From: a bacterium
GTDB taxonomy: Bacteria; Zhuqueibacterota; Zhuqueibacteria; Oleimicrobiales; Geothermoviventaceae
Length of the DNA: 64,000 nt
Direction: 5' to 3'
NCBI GenBank assembly: GCA_028275345.1
Contig: JAPWUV010000007.1
Span: 124,001-188,000, forward strand
Shown: positions 52,420 to 61,025 of the stretch, piece by piece
Layout of the letters: every line of letters starts with the position of its first letter
Position numbering within the stretch: position 1 is the stretch's first letter
Notes under the pieces: model-generated
What the model was told of the DNA's origin: nothing
The model's input: only the letters and a program-made list of their open reading frames with translations
Databases searched by the model: none
Position numbers and translations under genes: made by a program

Positions 52420-53997
52420 TCACTCTTGGCCCGTCCAGGGCTCCACCAGCTCGATCCCAGTCAGATATTTCCCCTGGTAGGGAAGGAAACGCCGGACGAT
52501 CCTGAACGTGGGAAGGCTCTCCTCTTGCGCAGCCAAGCTGTGCGGGAAGTCGGCGCAGGCCAAATAGCGGAGGAAGGCATCGACCACGGATGGGTCGAAC
52601 TGGGTCCCTCGGTTTGCTTTGATCTCCTCGACCGCTTGCTCGATTGACATCGCTGGGCGGTAGGGTCGACTGGATGTCATCGCGTCAAAGGCATCGGCCA
52701 CGGCCAGGATACGCGCGCCCAGAGGGATTTCCTCGCCAGCGAGTCCGCGAGGATAGCCATGCCCGTCGTATCTCTCATGATGGTGCAGGATGATGGGCAC
52801 GAGCTTTCGCATCGCCTCTACGTGGCCCACGATCTCCGCGCCCTCCACGACGTGTTGCTTCATGTGTTCATATTCGCGCGGGGATAGCTTTCCGGGTTTG
52901 TTCAGCACCGCTTCCGAGGTGCCGATTTTCCCCACGTCGTGGAGGAGGGAAGCCAATTCCAAATCAGCCAGCTCTGCGGGGGACAAGTCGAGCTGCTTGC
53001 CAATCGCCACGGCGTACAGGGCCACTCGACGAGAATGCCCGTGAGTGTAGGGATCCTTCGCATCGACTGCGTCGGCAAGGGCCTGAACCGCGCTGTAGAA
53101 TAGCTCACGAAGCTCATTGTAGAGCCTGGCGTTCTGGAGGAGCACAGCGGCCTGGCTGCCGAGGGCGAAGAGCAGTCTGCGCTTGCTTGAGGAGAAGAGG
53201 GTGGATGATGGTTTCTTATTCGGACCTCTCTCCTCACCGGCGGCGACGAGCACTCCGATCGTTTCCCCGCGCGCCCTCATGGGCACGCCGAGCAGGGGGA
53301 AGGCCCATCCGAGCCCCAGTTCCTTCTCGACGCCTTGAAGTTCCTCAGGACCGGCGATGGCCAGCGTCTGTCCTTCGATGACTACTATTCGGAAGGTACT
53401 GTCCGCAGTGGGAACACCGGCCAGCTCGTGAGGCGAGGGTAGCCGTCCCGAACATGTGTGGAGACGCAGCAAGCTCTTGTCTTCGTTCAGGAGGAAAATG
53501 CCTGCCGAAGTGCAATGAAGAAGCGACAGCACCTGGCCTGTGATGTATTCGCAGATGGCGTCGGGGTCGGTGACCTGGCTGACGGAGTCGCCCAGATTGT
53601 ACCAGAGGTTCAGTTCCTGGTAGGCGCCGATGATCTCATCCGCAAGGCTATCCTTCTCCCTTTCGTTCTCGACTTCGCAGAGGAGCCGTTCCTTCAGCAG
53701 GGAAGACAAGCGCGACAGTGTGGGCTCGTCCAGGGGATGATTCCAGCCGTTCAGGTAAATGCGGAACAGCCGGCCGTCTTCCGCCTCGATGTCCAAAGGC
53801 ACAGGGAGGGGGCGGCGGGCCCCTTCGGTTGGGGGATCTTCGGGCGCGAAATGGCAAACGGCTTTACCGTTTCCGTCGCAGAGCAAGATTTCGACGCCGT
53901 AGAGTTGGGCAAGCAGCGACAGGAAGCGCTGCGCCCGGCCGTGCTCCACAATCTTCGTGCAAAGGCTCGCCGCTGCTCTCGGTTCCTCTTTGGCCAT
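52420..53997 (-). CDS. GAF/HD-GYP cyclic-di-nucleotide phosphodiesterase
   Basis: A soluble 525-residue protein: N-terminal ~110-residue sensor-like region, a GAF domain at about 135-300, and an HD-GYP domain at 305-500. HD-GYP residues are complete: DPYTHGHSRRV, HDVGKIG (HD at 353-354), and HHHERYDGHGYPRGL, then DAFDAMTSSRPYR. Such enzymes hydrolyse c-di-GMP (or cGAMP) to lower its cellular level. GAF probably binds a cyclic nucleotide or other small regulator. AAGGGGAACGA precedes the ATG at 53997; the upstream in-frame extension is rejected. It is followed by the single-domain REC gene. Confidence 0.93.
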   Translation of the reverse strand: MAKEEPRAAASLCTKIVEHGRAQRFLSLLAQLYGVEILLCDGNGKAVCHFAPEDPPTEGARRPLPVPLDIEAEDGRLFRIYLNGWNHPLDEPTLSRLSSLLKERLLCEVENEREKDSLADEIIGAYQELNLWYNLGDSVSQVTDPDAICEYITGQVLSLLHCTSAGIFLLNEDKSLLRLHTCSGRLPSPHELAGVPTADSTFRIVVIEGQTLAIAGPEELQGVEKELGLGWAFPLLGVPMRARGETIGVLVAAGEERGPNKKPSSTLFSSSKRRLLFALGSQAAVLLQNARLYNELRELFYSAVQALADAVDAKDPYTHGHSRRVALYAVAIGKQLDLSPAELADLELASLLHDVGKIGTSEAVLNKPGKLSPREYEHMKQHVVEGAEIVGHVEAMRKLVPIILHHHERYDGHGYPRGLAGEEIPLGARILAVADAFDAMTSSRPYRPAMSIEQAVEEIKANRGTQFDPSVVDAFLRYLACADFPHSLAAQEESLPTFRIVRRFLPYQGKYLTGIELVEPWTGQE

Positions 53998-54575
53998 TCG
54001 TTCCCCTTCAATCGGCTCACTGCGGAGGCGTTCTGGTTTCGTCCGCTGTGACCAGCAAGATCCCTCCCCGCGCTGTACGCCCGCTTTTTCACCTAACGCT
54101 GTTATCGGCACAGTGCCCCTCGGGAGTTAGCAAGAATCGACGGCCCGACGGGGTTCGGGACGCCCGGTTCGGAAGAGCACAGGTTTCGATCCCGGGTTTT
54201 CGAGCGATGTGGCAGCCAGTGCGGCAGGCGGAATCCCATCTGGCGCAGATGGAGAGTTGATCGTCTCGGGGCGGATGCGTACATTCGCCTAGAGCGAAGT
54301 CTCTGGTGGGAACGAGCCTCGCGGTGAGTGCCGCTCGGAGCGCCGGGCCTTCCGGAGGCACTGGCATTCGGGGGCGGAAGAGGTGAACGGGTCTACCTCT
54401 GCAGGCGGCTTGGCGCGTACGAAGGTTCGGCTTGGAAAGGCGGTTTGCCTGCGTCGTACTGAGGCCGAGTGGTGGAACTCGGCAAGTCCGCACGCGTAGA
54501 GCTGATACAGCTTTCACCGAGTGCTCGGCAAGGCAAGCCCGATGCGGCAGCATACAGCGAGACGAGTTGGGCAGG
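53998..54575. other. Divergent intergenic region between the HD-GYP and tsaC genes
   Basis: 578 bases that must hold promoters for both directions. It contains the hairpins TTCGC-ctaga-GCGAA (54282-54300 region), GCCGAGT-GGTGGA-ACTCGGC (54464-54483) and CCGAG-TG-CTCGG (54517-54528). The stretch from 54464 has a tRNA-Leu-like D-arm but no T-arm, so no tRNA is called. No certain promoter. Confidence 0.4.
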
Positions 54576-55238
54576 ATGTTGAGGGAGAAGAGAGTGCGGC
54601 GGCTCGTGGTTTCCGAGGCCTCAGCCCTCCCCGAGGCAATTGTTCCGGCTGTGGAAGTGCTGCGGGCCGGAGGGGTGATTGCCTACCCGACGGAAACCCT
54701 CTACGGACTGGGTGCTGATGCCTTGAATCCGGACGCCGTGCTGCGGGTTTACGAAATCAAGGGTAGGCACTCGAGGCAAGCCTTGCCCGTGATCGTCGCG
54801 GACAGGGAAATGCTGGCGCAGGTCGCGAGCCGAATCCCGCCCGCCGCCATCCGCCTGGCCGAGACTTTCTGGCCCGGCCCGCTGACGCTCGTTTTGCCGG
54901 CGAGGCGGGATTTGCCTGCCGCCCTGCTCGGCGGTGGGGACACGATCGCTGTGAGGGTCTCCGGTAGTCTTCTGTGTTGCGAGCTGAGTCGAATGCTGGG
55001 AAGGCCGGTCACGGCGACGAGCGCTAACCTGTCCGGCGAGCCGGACCTCCGCACGGCCGAGGAGATCGAGCAAGTGCTGGGAGATCGGGTGGATTTAATC
55101 CTGGACGCCGGGCCAGCGCGAGGCACGCGGCCCTCCACCGTCGTGGACTGCAGCGGGGAGAAACTGCGGATCCTGCGAGTCGGGGTCATCCCGCCCGAGG
55201 AATTGAAAGAGCGAGTTCCGGATCTGGACTGGACATGA
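54576..55238 (+). CDS. tsaC: Threonylcarbamoyl-AMP synthase (TsaC/YrdC family)
   Basis: Makes threonylcarbamoyl-AMP from threonine, bicarbonate and ATP for the t6A37 modification of ANN-decoding tRNAs. The 220-residue single YrdC domain shows PTETLYGLGADA, YEIKGRHSRQALPVIV, FWPGPLTLVLPA, AVRVSG and TATSANLSGEPD. It lacks the extra Sua5 C-terminal domain. ATG 54576 fits the family start, although its ribosome-binding site is weak. Its stop codon overlaps the phosphatase start as ATGA. The tsaC-phosphatase order is the same as ywlC-ywlE of Bacillus, supporting a shared ancestry of this pair. Confidence 0.92.
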   Translation: MLREKRVRRLVVSEASALPEAIVPAVEVLRAGGVIAYPTETLYGLGADALNPDAVLRVYEIKGRHSRQALPVIVADREMLAQVASRIPPAAIRLAETFWPGPLTLVLPARRDLPAALLGGGDTIAVRVSGSLLCCELSRMLGRPVTATSANLSGEPDLRTAEEIEQVLGDRVDLILDAGPARGTRPSTVVDCSGEKLRILRVGVIPPEELKERVPDLDWT

Positions 55239-55774
55239 GAAGAGGCCGTTTCCTCGTACTTTTCGTGTGCACCGGCAACAGCTGCCGAAGCCCGATGGCA
55301 GAGGGGATCCTCCGCGCCAAGCTACCCAAACACCTCAGCTCTGTGGTCCTCGTGCGCTCGGCCGGAACGCTGGGGATCGAGGGGGAGCGGGCGACCCCTT
55401 TCGCGATTCAAGCAGCCAGGGAGAATGGCGTCGACATCTCGCACCACCGCTCGTCCCGGCTCACCGAGTCCCTGGTACACGACGCCGATGTGATCCTCGC
55501 CATGGAGCCCGAACACGTGGACTATCTCCTGGACCACTTTCCGGAGGCCGCCGAGAAGGTGCACCTGCTGACCAGCTTTGCGAGAGAACAAGGGGAAGCC
55601 GCAGAGGAGGGGATTGAGGATCCCATCGGGATGGGCCTCGATACCTATCGCCGCGTCTACGAAAAGATCGAAGCGGAAATCGAACGGATCCTTCCGGAGC
55701 TCGAGCTGTCGATCCGGGAGAAACTGGGATTGGCCCTCGAACAAGGGGCCTCGCGCGGGGAGCCGCAGGCATGA
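55235..55774 (+). CDS. Low-molecular-weight phosphatase, protein-arginine-phosphatase-like
   Basis: A 179-residue low-molecular-weight protein phosphatase. The P-loop CTGNSCRS (residues 12-19) gives the CX5R active site, and the general-acid loop is EDPIGMG near residue 128. In Bacillus YwlE the P-loop is CTGNTCRS, and that Thr favours phospho-arginine over phospho-tyrosine; tyrosine-specific relatives have Ile there. Ser here retains the small hydroxyl side chain, so arginine phosphatase activity is plausible but unproven. It overlaps tsaC and the GT9 gene by four bases at each end (ATGA), so the three are translationally coupled. Confidence 0.93.
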   Translation: MRRGRFLVLFVCTGNSCRSPMAEGILRAKLPKHLSSVVLVRSAGTLGIEGERATPFAIQAARENGVDISHHRSSRLTESLVHDADVILAMEPEHVDYLLDHFPEAAEKVHLLTSFAREQGEAAEEGIEDPIGMGLDTYRRVYEKIEAEIERILPELELSIREKLGLALEQGASRGEPQA

Positions 55775-56856
55775 AGGTCTTGCTGATCCGGACTGACCGC
55801 ATGGGGGACGTGATCCTCTCCACGCCCGTGGCGACCCTGATCAAGAGGGCTCACCCGGACTGGCGCGTGGAGATGCTCGTTGCCCGTCAGTTGGTGCCCT
55901 TGGTCGGCGTACACCGGGATGTGGATGCCGTACTGGAGTTCGGAGGCCGAGACTCGTCCCTGCGGGAACTGGTCCGGCTTCTGCGCTCGCGCCGTTACGA
56001 TGCGGCCGTGCTTCTCCATCCAACCTTCCGGCTTGCCTTGAGCCTTTGGCTGGCGCGGATCCCGCGGCGGATCGGGACCGCGTATCGGCTCTACTCCTTT
56101 CTACTCAATGAGAGGGTGCCAGTCCATCGCAAGCGCTCCCGGCTTCACGAGTTGGAGCTGAACGTGCTCACTGCGTCGCCCCTCGGGTTGGCCCCGCTCC
56201 CGGAAAGCGGTGAGCTGTTCCGGTTCGAGCTGCCGGAGGAAGAAGAACGACGTCTGGCGGAGAAGCTGGCGCGAGCTGGAGTGGAACCGGACGCGCGCCC
56301 GATCGTACTCCACCCGGGCAGCGGTGGTTCGGCGCGGAACTGGCCGGTGAGGCGTTTCGCCGAGCTGGCGGAGCTGCTCCACGCTCGCGGGATCGGCCCC
56401 ATCGTGATCACGGGCACGTCGGCCGAACGCCAACTCGTGGATGAGTTGGTGCGTCTTGCTGCGGTGCCACTCGTGCGGCTGGACGGAGAGCTCGAGATCC
56501 TGCAACTTGCGGCGCTGCTCCAACGCGCGCGCGTCGTCGTTGCCAATTCTACAGGGCCGCTGCACCTGGCGGTGGCGATGGGAGCTCCGGTGGTCGGGCT
56601 GTATTGTCCGATCGGGCCGTGTCATCCACGGCGTTGGGGACCTTACGGGCGGCGAGATGCCGTGTTGATGCCGGATGTGCCCGAATGTGATCGCTGCCGA
56701 GCGAGCTGCCCGCACTACGACTGCATGGAGAGCATCCCAGCGGATCGCGTGGCCGCGAAGATCGGGCAAGTGATGCAGCTTTCGGAGGGAGATCGGGCCA
56801 GAAGGCAACCCTTGGGAGCCGAAGCGGAGAACGCGGTTTCTTACGGCGACCAGTGA
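55771..56856 (+). CDS. GT9-family (ADP-heptose:LPS heptosyltransferase-like) glycosyltransferase
   Basis: A 361-residue GT-B glycosyltransferase of family 9 acting in the lipopolysaccharide core or a related surface glycan. The N-terminus LLIRTDRMGDVILSTPV is diagnostic. The C-terminal half has VLHPGSGGSARNWP, ANSTGPLHLAVAMGAPVVGLYCP and the closing CRASCPHYDCM cysteine cluster seen in several members. No membrane segment; it acts at the cytoplasmic face. It starts within ATGA shared with the phosphatase. This is one of the best signs that the host has an LPS-bearing outer membrane. Confidence 0.93.
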   Translation: MKVLLIRTDRMGDVILSTPVATLIKRAHPDWRVEMLVARQLVPLVGVHRDVDAVLEFGGRDSSLRELVRLLRSRRYDAAVLLHPTFRLALSLWLARIPRRIGTAYRLYSFLLNERVPVHRKRSRLHELELNVLTASPLGLAPLPESGELFRFELPEEEERRLAEKLARAGVEPDARPIVLHPGSGGSARNWPVRRFAELAELLHARGIGPIVITGTSAERQLVDELVRLAAVPLVRLDGELEILQLAALLQRARVVVANSTGPLHLAVAMGAPVVGLYCPIGPCHPRRWGPYGRRDAVLMPDVPECDRCRASCPHYDCMESIPADRVAAKIGQVMQLSEGDRARRQPLGAEAENAVSYGDQ

Positions 56857-56879
56857 AACTGAGGCGGAAAGGAGAACCG

Positions 56880-57764
56880 ATGGAAAGGAAGCGGAGGGAA
56901 TCGGAAATTGGCCGTCTTCTGCTACTGCTCATGGCCGGCAGCTTGATCGGCGTGCCCCTCGCGAGCCGATTCCGCAACGCTTGCGCTGGCCAAAGGACGG
57001 CAGTAGTTCCCTCCGTCGGTTCCAGCTGCTCGGACGTGGGGGCTTTGCCCTTTGCCGTCGGGGAGAGACTGCGCTTCAGGGTGCGATACGGCATGGTGAC
57101 GGCCGGTTCGGCGGAGATGGCCATCACCGGGCTTTCGGAGATCCGGGGGCACCGATGTTTTCGGGCGGTGACTACCATCGAGTCCAACGCCTTCTTCAGC
57201 CGATTCTACAGGGTACAGGATTACCTGGAGTCGCACCTCGACTGCGATGCCATTATCCCCTGGTTCTTCGAGAAACATCTCCGGGAGGGCAAGTACCGAG
57301 CCGATGTCCGCGCCGAATATGACCACGCAGCCGGGGTGGCCGTGGTCAATGGCGACACCGTGCGGATCCCCCCGGGGGCGCAGGACATGCTATCGATCTT
57401 CTACTTCGTCCGGACTCAGCCGATGGAGGTAGGAAAGGTCATCGAAGTGGCTAACCATGACAACAAGAAGGTTGCCATCCTTGAGCTGCACGTCTTGCGG
57501 AAGGAGAAGGTGGAAACGGAGGCGGGCCGATTCGATGCCTTCGTAGTGGAGCCAAGGCTCAAGGAATCGGGAGAGAAGGCGGGGCTTTTGCGGCAGAAGG
57601 GAGAGGGCTGGATTTGGTTCTCGGCGGATTCCCGCCGACTTCCGGTCCTAATCCGAACGAAGATGTACTTCGGCAGTTTGACGCTGGAACTCGCGGAGAT
57701 CAGCCGACTGACCGGATTTGCATCATCCACAGCCGACGCGAAGGAGGGAAGTGATGGCAGGTGA
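56880..57764 (+). CDS. Exported DUF3108 protein
   Basis: A 294-residue protein with a signal peptide (residues 1-30) and a DUF3108 domain: FAVGERLRFRVRYGMVTAGSAEM, then FYRVQDYLESHLD and the late segment EGWIWFSADSRRLPVLI. Members are beta-rich envelope proteins, often placed beside surface-glycan genes; function is unknown. ATG 56880 has AAAGGAG five bases upstream and is preferred over GTG 56853, which would overlap the GT9 stop. Its end overlaps queF by 11 bases. Confidence 0.86.
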   Translation: MERKRRESEIGRLLLLLMAGSLIGVPLASRFRNACAGQRTAVVPSVGSSCSDVGALPFAVGERLRFRVRYGMVTAGSAEMAITGLSEIRGHRCFRAVTTIESNAFFSRFYRVQDYLESHLDCDAIIPWFFEKHLREGKYRADVRAEYDHAAGVAVVNGDTVRIPPGAQDMLSIFYFVRTQPMEVGKVIEVANHDNKKVAILELHVLRKEKVETEAGRFDAFVVEPRLKESGEKAGLLRQKGEGWIWFSADSRRLPVLIRTKMYFGSLTLELAEISRLTGFASSTADAKEGSDGR

Positions 57765-58119
57765 AGAGATTCGGCGGGTGGAGACTTTCCCCAATGAATA
57801 TCGAGGCCGTCGTTATACGATCGAGATCGTGAACGAGGAGTATACTTCGGTTTGCCCGCGTACTGGCCTGCCGGATTACGGCAAGATCATCATCCGGTAC
57901 GTGCCGGACGAGAAGGTCCTCGAACTGAAAGCCCTCAAGTACTACTTCCTCCAATATCGAAACCTGGGGATCTTCTACGAGCACGCAGTCAATCGCATCC
58001 TGGATGATTTGGTCGCTTCTTGTGAGCCTTGGGAGATGGAAGTGGTCGGAGAATTCAACGTGCGAGGCGGGATGCGGAGCCGGGTGGTCGCTCGGTACGT
58101 TCGGGAGGGAGAAAAGTGA
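57754..58119 (+). CDS. queF: NADPH-dependent 7-cyano-7-deazaguanine reductase QueF (unimodular)
   Basis: Reduces preQ0 to preQ1 in queuosine synthesis. The 121-residue length is that of the short, Bacillus-type enzyme. The catalytic Cys and Asp lie in TSVCPRTGLPDYG, the QueF motif is LELKALKYY, and a downstream NVRGGM segment is conserved. GAAGGAGGGAAG precedes the ATG. It overlaps queC by GTGA, so the two consecutive steps (QueC makes preQ0, QueF reduces it) are made together. No other queuosine gene is in the window. Confidence 0.95.
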   Translation: MAGEEIRRVETFPNEYRGRRYTIEIVNEEYTSVCPRTGLPDYGKIIIRYVPDEKVLELKALKYYFLQYRNLGIFYEHAVNRILDDLVASCEPWEMEVVGEFNVRGGMRSRVVARYVREGEK

Positions 58120-58805
58120 GCCGTCCCCTTGCAGTCGTGCTGCTGAGCGGGGGGATGGATAGTTGCGTCACAGCTGCGATGGCCGCCCAAACGCATCAGC
58201 TGGCTTTGCTGCACGTGAATTACGGCCAGCGCACGGAGGCGCGCGAGCTCCGGGCTTTCCGGGAAATCGCTGCCTACTTCAAGGCGCAGCTCATACTGGA
58301 GGTGGACATCCCCCATTTCCGCCGCATCGGGGGAAGCAGCCTTGTGGACCCGAGCCTCGAAGTGGAAGACTACGGGCAGGTGGGCGAAGGCATTCCCTCC
58401 ACCTACGTGCCCTTCCGGAATGGCCTGCTCCTGGCCGTCGCCACCACCTGGGCCGAGGTCGTGGGGGCTGAGGCCATTTTCGTCGGGGCCGTGTACACGG
58501 ACGCGCCAGGCTATCCCGATTGCCGGCCGGAGTTCTACGAAGCGTTCCAGAGGGCCATCGATCTCGGGACGCGTCCGGAAACGCGGATCCGCATCGTGAC
58601 CCCCGTGATCCACTGGACCAAGGAGCAGATCGTGCGCAAGGGGATCGAACTGGGGGCTCCGTTTCACCTGACCTGGAGCTGCTACCGGAGCGAAGACATT
58701 GCCTGCGGCCTGTGCGATAGCTGCCACCGCCGGCGCGAGGCCTTCCGCGCTGCTGGGGTCCCCGACCCCATTCCGTACGCCAATCCGGATCCTTCCGAAG
58801 CTTGA
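58116..58805 (+). CDS. queC: 7-cyano-7-deazaguanine synthase QueC
   Basis: Converts 7-carboxy-7-deazaguanine to preQ0 with ATP and ammonia. The 229-residue protein has the PP-loop LSGGMDSC at residues 10-17, the YVPFRNGLLLAVA and YTDAPGYPDCRPEF segments, and the C-terminal zinc site CYRSEDIACGLCDSC (four Cys). The start is GTG 58116, overlapping the queF stop as GTGA, with GGGAGGGAG upstream. It ends the six-gene operon that begins with tsaC; the next gene is on the opposite strand. Confidence 0.96.
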   Translation: MSRPLAVVLLSGGMDSCVTAAMAAQTHQLALLHVNYGQRTEARELRAFREIAAYFKAQLILEVDIPHFRRIGGSSLVDPSLEVEDYGQVGEGIPSTYVPFRNGLLLAVATTWAEVVGAEAIFVGAVYTDAPGYPDCRPEFYEAFQRAIDLGTRPETRIRIVTPVIHWTKEQIVRKGIELGAPFHLTWSCYRSEDIACGLCDSCHRRREAFRAAGVPDPIPYANPDPSEA

Positions 58806-59103
58806 TCTTGCCGGGAGAGGGGCTTCCGTCCCCGAAGCGCGTCATCGGCGCAAGGACTACGCTTTTCGAACCCCCACCGAGGTAAACCCGTCTTGCAAAA
58901 GCGCGTAGGTCGCGGCCCCCGACTCGGGACGGCCCCGACGAGCCTCCTCACCCCCGTCTTGAGACCCCCAGGAGGACGTTCCTTTGCGGAGCTTTTTCTG
59001 TATCGTCACGGCGTTCGGCGCCGCGAAATCGCCTTTCCCCCTGATGGAGAGTGCCCGTTGGGAGAAGAGGTGCCGCGCAGCGGGCGGCGGATGCTGCTCA
59101 GCG

Positions 59104-59622
59104 TCAATGGGCGAACAGTCGGAGCAGAATGGCGACGGCGATGACCTGGACGAGCCAGCCGAGGAGGCAGACCAGGATCGCGCGCGCAGTGCTTCTGTAG
59201 TCCAGCGCCTGACGGACAGCGACGACCATGGCTGCGAGCATCCAGACAGAAGCGACGAGGAAGATCACCGCCCGGAGGGGCGAGAGGATGCCCAGCACTC
59301 GGATGATCCCCGGGGAGCTGGAGAAGCCGATCGTCCTGAGCAGCTGGCCCAGATCAGCCTCGGTGGTGGGCTCGGGAAGCAGTCTGGTCCCGATCAGGTA
59401 GGTCAGATAAGCCCACACAAGCCAGCTGGCGAGGGCGCCCACGGTCCCGCCTACGAGGCCTCCGAGCCCGCCGGTGCCCAGGGTGGCAATTCCGGCGGCC
59501 AGGCTGGAAAAGATGACCACCAGCATGGCCTGGCGGGTCGCTCCAGTGTCCGCCTCCACCTCTTCGTACAGCTCCGGGTTCAGCAGACTCGCTTGCAACA
59601 TCCGAAAGGTCAAATTGCCCAT
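59104..59622 (-). CDS. Yip1-family integral membrane protein
   Basis: A 172-residue protein with about five membrane helices. It opens with the usual Yip1-type soluble segment (FRMLQASLLNPELYEEV) followed by helices rich in Ala, Gly, Leu and Val. Bacterial Yip1-domain proteins have no settled function. GTGGAGGGAGAG precedes ATG 59622; a longer in-frame start is rejected. It stands alone, converging with queC. Confidence 0.8.
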   Translation of the reverse strand: MGNLTFRMLQASLLNPELYEEVEADTGATRQAMLVVIFSSLAAGIATLGTGGLGGLVGGTVGALASWLVWAYLTYLIGTRLLPEPTTEADLGQLLRTIGFSSSPGIIRVLGILSPLRAVIFLVASVWMLAAMVVAVRQALDYRSTARAILVCLLGWLVQVIAVAILLRLFAH

Positions 59623-59801
59623 CTCTCCCTCCACTAGCTTAGCGTGCCGTTTGGGTCGGGGTCTTCGCCCGCCGCTCCTGGCTTCGAAGCACTGCAAGAC
59701 CGACTGGACGCGTTCGCCGCCTCAGCCAGAAGGCAGGAAGACTTCCTCCACCGGCGGGGCGACGGCCTGTCCCCCTCTCTCGACTTGCGCTTCGGCGGGG
59801 C

Positions 59802-60287
59802 TCAGCCCCCGCCAGATGTGGGGAACAATGCCGTGAGAAGCTTCGCTACGCTTTCCAGCCCTCGGACGTCGGCCTCGTCGAAGGCACTCAGTTGGTCGCT
59901 GTCCACGTCCAGGACTGCGCGGATGTTCCCGCCCCGATCCCGGATGGGTACGACGATCTCAGACCTGGAGCCCGGGTCGCAGGCGATGTGACCCGGAAAC
60001 TGGTGGACGTCGGGTACGACCACGGTCTCGCCCCGGAGCACCGCGGCCCAGCAAACCCCTCGTGGCTTGGGCAAGTAGACGCACGCAGGCGTCCCTTGGA
60101 ATGGGCCCAAGACCAGCCTTTCCCCCTTCACAAAGTAAAAGCCCACCCAAAAGAAGCCGAGCCGCTGTTTGAGCAGGGCTGCCACGTTCGCCAGATTGGC
60201 CACCAGATCGTCCACGCCCTCGATGAGGCGGGAGGTTTCTTCAAGGACAGCCTCGTAGAGCTGCGCTTTGTCGGGCAGCGCCGTCAT
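59802..60287 (-). CDS. msrC: Free methionine-(R)-sulfoxide reductase (GAF-domain fRMsr)
   Basis: Reduces free methionine-R-sulfoxide using thioredoxin. The 161-residue GAF protein has all family marks: FFWVGFYFV, LVLGPFQG, VPDVHQFPGHIACD and SRSEIVVPI. Three active-site cysteines are present at C69, C79 and C103; their spacing (10 and 24) equals that of E. coli C84/C94/C118. The ATG lies inside the end of ktrA (ATGA overlap), so a methionine-repair enzyme is translationally coupled to a potassium-uptake regulator. Confidence 0.94.
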   Translation of the reverse strand: MTALPDKAQLYEAVLEETSRLIEGVDDLVANLANVAALLKQRLGFFWVGFYFVKGERLVLGPFQGTPACVYLPKPRGVCWAAVLRGETVVVPDVHQFPGHIACDPGSRSEIVVPIRDRGGNIRAVLDVDSDQLSAFDEADVRGLESVAKLLTALFPTSGGG

Positions 60288-60940
60288 TTGATTTCCTGAA
60301 GTCGCTTCAGGTCCTCGTCCTTGCCGAGAAGGACCAGCACGTCGCTATCCTTGATCACATGGTCCCCGCTCGGGATCACGGTGACTTTGTCGGGTATCAA
60401 TTGCTTGATCATGACCACTTGGACGTTGAATCGTCGACGCAGATCCAATTCCGCCAAAGTCTTCCCGAGGAAGCTCATGGGAGCGGCCATTTCGACGATG
60501 CTGATGCCCGGAGTGAGGGGGATGTAGTCCAGAACCGCGGCGCTGTCCAAGCTGCGAGCCAGGCGGTAAGCACTGTCCTTCTCGGGGAATAGGACTGTGG
60601 TGGCACCGATGAGGTCCAGGATCTTGCCGTGATCTTCGGTGATTGCCTTGGCGATGATTTCTTTGACCCCAAGTTGCCGGAGATACAGCGTGACCAGGAT
60701 GCTGGCGTCGATTCGATCTCCGAGGCTGACAATCACCGCGTCGAAGTCGCTCAGCCCCAACTTCTCCAAAGCTTCCTTGTCCGTGGCATCGGCGATTACC
60801 GCTTTCGGGACGATCTCTTTGATGCGGTTGATTTTGGCCTCGTCGTTGTCGATGGCGAGCACGTAGCATCCCCGCTCGACCAGGTAGCGGCAAACGTAGT
60901 AGCCGAAACTGCTCACTCCAATCACCGCAAAGGATCGCAT
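60284..60940 (-). CDS. ktrA: KtrA/TrkA-type RCK regulator of potassium uptake
   Basis: A 218-residue cytoplasmic gating subunit with RCK_N (1-140) and RCK_C (140-218, TrkA-C) domains. RCK_N should bind NAD(H) or ATP/ADP, and RCK_C in KtrA proteins binds c-di-AMP. The dinucleotide loop reads IGVSSFGYY where the family has GxGxxG: the second Gly is Ser (residue 10). The acidic residue at the end of strand 2 (LAIDND) is kept. It is encoded 85 bases downstream of ktrB and overlaps msrC by four bases. Confidence 0.94.
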   Translation of the reverse strand: MRSFAVIGVSSFGYYVCRYLVERGCYVLAIDNDEAKINRIKEIVPKAVIADATDKEALEKLGLSDFDAVIVSLGDRIDASILVTLYLRQLGVKEIIAKAITEDHGKILDLIGATTVLFPEKDSAYRLARSLDSAAVLDYIPLTPGISIVEMAAPMSFLGKTLAELDLRRRFNVQVVMIKQLIPDKVTVIPSGDHVIKDSDVLVLLGKDEDLKRLQEIK

Positions 60941-61025
60941 CGGAATCCCTCCTTCAGGCGGGAATGCCCGACGTTCATCTCATCTTGCCGGAACCGACAG
61001 AAGCCCGCTGCTCGTTCGCACGACG

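Noticed and set aside
54464-54530. tRNA-Leu candidate
   Set aside because: The D-arm resembles tRNA-Leu and acceptor-like arms pair, but the total length is only 67 bases and no T-arm (GTTCRANNC) is present.
57600-57753. preQ1 riboswitch upstream of queF
   Set aside because: The region is coding sequence of the DUF3108 gene and shows no preQ1 aptamer pattern.
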